Made by a program: the position numbers and the translations under genes. From Prevotella sp. UBA6429 (lineage in GTDB: Bacteria > Bacteroidota > Bacteroidia > Bacteroidales > Bacteroidaceae): DNA of 23,146 nt. This document shows positions 21,394-23,146 of the stretch, piece by piece. The notes under the pieces are model-generated. The model saw only the letters and a program-made list of their open reading frames with translations, had not been told where the DNA came from and ran no database searches. Location: positions 1 through 23,146 of the forward strand of contig DJOV01000067.1 of NCBI GenBank assembly GCA_002437285.1, in the 5' to 3' direction. Position 1 is the first letter of the stretch. Every line of letters begins with the position of its first letter.

Positions 21394-22968
21394 ATGACAA
21401 GCGAAGTAATTATCAACGTAAAGCCACAGGAAATATCCATCGCCCTGCTCGAAGACAAGCGGCTCGTGGAATACCAAAACGAGCAACGCTCTGCCAATTT
21501 CTCTGTTGGCAACATCTACATCGCCAAGGTGAAGAAGCTCATGCCGGGTCTTAACGCCTGCTTCGTAGATGTTGGCTACGAGCGCGACGCTTTCCTGCAT
21601 TATCTTGATTTAGGAAGTCAATTCAATTCGTACGCCAAGTATCTGAAGCAAGTGCAGAGCGACCGTCGCAAGTTGTTCCCCTTTGCCAAGGCCTCTCGCC
21701 AGCCGGACCTGAAGAAGGACGGAAGTGTCCAGCAGACGCTCACCGTCGGACAGGAGGTGCTGGTGCAGATCGTCAAGGAGCCCATCTCCACCAAGGGACC
21801 GCGACTGACAGCCGAGCTGAGCTTCGCGGGCCGATACCTTGTCCTCATTCCCTTTGGTGACAAGGTGTCCGTGTCGTCCAAGATCAAGAGCGGCGAAGAA
21901 AGAGCCCGACTCAAACAACTCATCCACAGCATCAAGCCCAAGAACTGCGGTGTCATCGTGCGCACCGTGGCCGAGGGCAAACGCGTGGCGGAACTGGATG
22001 CGGAACTGAAAATCTTGACCAAGCGCTGGGAGGACGCCATCGTCAAGGTGCAGAAGACCCAGCAACGCCCGCAACTCGTCTACGAGGAGACCGGAAGGGC
22101 CGTGGCATTGCTGCGTGACCTCTTCAACCCAAGCTATGAGAACATCTACGTAGACGACGAGGAAGTGTGCAAGGATGTCAAAGACTATGTGGCACTCATC
22201 GCCCCTGAAAAGGCAGGTATCGTCAAGAAGTATACCGGAAAGGTGCCCATCTTCGACAACTTCAACGTCACCAAACAGATTAAGGCGAGCTTTGGCAAAA
22301 CGGTGAACTATGCTCATGGGGCCTACCTCATCATTGAGCACACCGAGGCCATGCACGTCGTGGATGTGAACAGCGGCAACCGATCCAAGAATGAGAAGGG
22401 ACAAGAGGGTACAGCCCTTGAGACCAACCTGGGGGCCGCCGATGAGCTGGCTCGCCAGCTGCGCCTGCGCGACATGGGTGGCATCATCGTGGTCGACTTC
22501 ATCGACATGAACCTGGCCGAGGACCGCCAGATGCTCTACGAGCGCATGTGCAAGGATATGCAGAAAGACCGTGCGCGCCACAACATCCTGCCTCTCAGCA
22601 AGTTTGGACTGATGCAAATCACCAGACAGCGAGTGAGACCGGCCATGGACGTCAATGTCGAGGAGACTTGCCCCTCATGCAACGGCACAGGCAAGATCAA
22701 GTCGAGCATCCTGTTCACCGACCAACTGGAAAGAAAGATTGACCAACTAACCAACAAGATTGGCATCAAGAAGTTTTATCTCCACGTCCATCCCTACGTG
22801 GCCGCCTACATCAACCAAGGTGTGGTGAGCCTCAAGCGCAGATGGCAGCTGAAGTACGGCTTCGGCGTTCATGTCATACCGTCGCAGAAGCTCGCGTTCC
22901 TGCAATACGAGTTCTATGACGACAAGAACCAATTCATCGACATGAAAGAGGAGATCGAGACCAAGTAA
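21394..22968 (+). CDS. rng: Ribonuclease G/E family endoribonuclease
   Basis: A single-strand-specific endoribonuclease for rRNA maturation and mRNA turnover. The 524-residue chain has an S1 domain starting at about 37 (SVGNIYIAKVKKLMPGLNACFVDVGYERDAFLHYLDL) with an extra charged segment (about 75-115) compared with E. coli RNase E. The catalytic DNase I-like part holds D324 in VVDVNSGN and D368 in GIIVVDFIDMN, which correspond to E. coli RNase E D303 and D346. The Zn-link CPSC (C426, C429) joins subunits. There is no long disordered degradosome tail, so it is closer to RNase G in size. It is third in the HU operon. Confidence 0.95.
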   Translation: MTSEVIINVKPQEISIALLEDKRLVEYQNEQRSANFSVGNIYIAKVKKLMPGLNACFVDVGYERDAFLHYLDLGSQFNSYAKYLKQVQSDRRKLFPFAKASRQPDLKKDGSVQQTLTVGQEVLVQIVKEPISTKGPRLTAELSFAGRYLVLIPFGDKVSVSSKIKSGEERARLKQLIHSIKPKNCGVIVRTVAEGKRVAELDAELKILTKRWEDAIVKVQKTQQRPQLVYEETGRAVALLRDLFNPSYENIYVDDEEVCKDVKDYVALIAPEKAGIVKKYTGKVPIFDNFNVTKQIKASFGKTVNYAHGAYLIIEHTEAMHVVDVNSGNRSKNEKGQEGTALETNLGAADELARQLRLRDMGGIIVVDFIDMNLAEDRQMLYERMCKDMQKDRARHNILPLSKFGLMQITRQRVRPAMDVNVEETCPSCNGTGKIKSSILFTDQLERKIDQLTNKIGIKKFYLHVHPYVAAYINQGVVSLKRRWQLKYGFGVHVIPSQKLAFLQYEFYDDKNQFIDMKEEIETK

Positions 22969-22984
22969 AACCAAGACCATTCAT

Positions 22985-23028
22985 AAGAAATCCCAAGGCA
23001 CATACAATACAGTGCCTTGGGATTTCTT
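22985..23028 (+). terminator. Strong intrinsic terminator after rng
   Basis: A perfect 17-bp stem (22985-23001 with 23012-23028; arm contains AAATCCCAAGGCAC) has a 10-nt loop and ends in T-rich sequence. It lies 16 bp after the RNase G stop. The remaining bases to 23146 show no supported gene. Confidence 0.92.
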
Positions 23029-23146
23029 TTGGCTCTTCCGGAATTTGGAGTGATGGGTCCCTTACATTCAAGGCGCACGCCATTGAATAAAGCGGACAAT
23101 GTATATAAAAAAACAGGCGTTATTTTCAACTTCAAAATATTTTGGC

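Noticed and set aside
21610..22617. Long minus-strand open frame (335 codons) opposite rng
   Set aside because: It mirrors the RNase G coding frame and has no recognisable domain.
1..23146. CRISPR array, tRNA, insertion sequence or prophage
   Set aside because: No regularly spaced repeats, cloverleaf sequence, transposase or integrase was found on reading either strand; a tRNA or Rfam scan would settle this.

Overview
The window looks like chromosomal DNA from a member of the Bacteroidota, most likely Prevotella sensu lato (Prevotellaceae). The evidence is a GLPGLI-family protein, a TonB-receptor-like outer-membrane barrel, an RprX/RprY-type two-component pair, the HU - 29-residue basic protein - RNase G gene order, and many promoters of the Bacteroidetes type (-7 TAnnTTTG, sometimes with TTTG about 19-20 bp upstream). 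Most starts lack a Shine-Dalgarno sequence, as is usual for this phylum. I see no tRNA, rRNA, insertion sequence, integrase or CRISPR array.

Layout. 1-3.4 kb (minus): fabD followed by a GH13 alpha-amylase whose reading frame continues into a complete AlaX-type alanyl-tRNA editing domain. 3.4-4.8 kb (minus): rpsF-rpsR-rplI ribosomal operon, ended by a clear intrinsic terminator. 4.8-5.1 kb (plus): a small two-helix membrane protein. 5.1-7.5 kb (minus): rprX-rprY. 7.5-8.0 kb: about 500 bp with no convincing gene. 8.0-8.4 kb (plus): Hsp20. 8.6-11.4 kb (minus): pyruvate phosphate dikinase with a long structured leader. 11.7-13.1 kb (plus): RlmD-like rRNA methyltransferase. 13.3-14.7 kb (plus): a WcaJ-like polyprenyl-phosphate sugar-phosphate transferase with no other glycan genes beside it. 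14.8-15.7 kb (minus): a secreted lipoprotein nuclease. 15.9-20.6 kb: a divergent module made of a LuxR-type regulator (minus) and a plus-strand cluster of a small exported protein, a GLPGLI protein and a TonB-receptor-like barrel. 20.9-23.0 kb (plus): HU-family protein, a 29-residue AURKAIP1/COX24-like protein and RNase G.

The part most likely to be a poorly described system is the 15.9-20.6 kb module. The intergenic region between regulator and cluster holds two divergent promoters, a separated inverted repeat touching both, and a 20-bp near-palindrome at the predicted start of transcription of the cluster. A terminator lies between the small exported-protein gene and the two envelope genes, which would make the small protein the most abundant product. 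Its function cannot be read from the sequence. The amylase-AlaX fusion is the second notable item: the codon just before the internal AlaX-like start is CAG, one transition away from a TAG stop.
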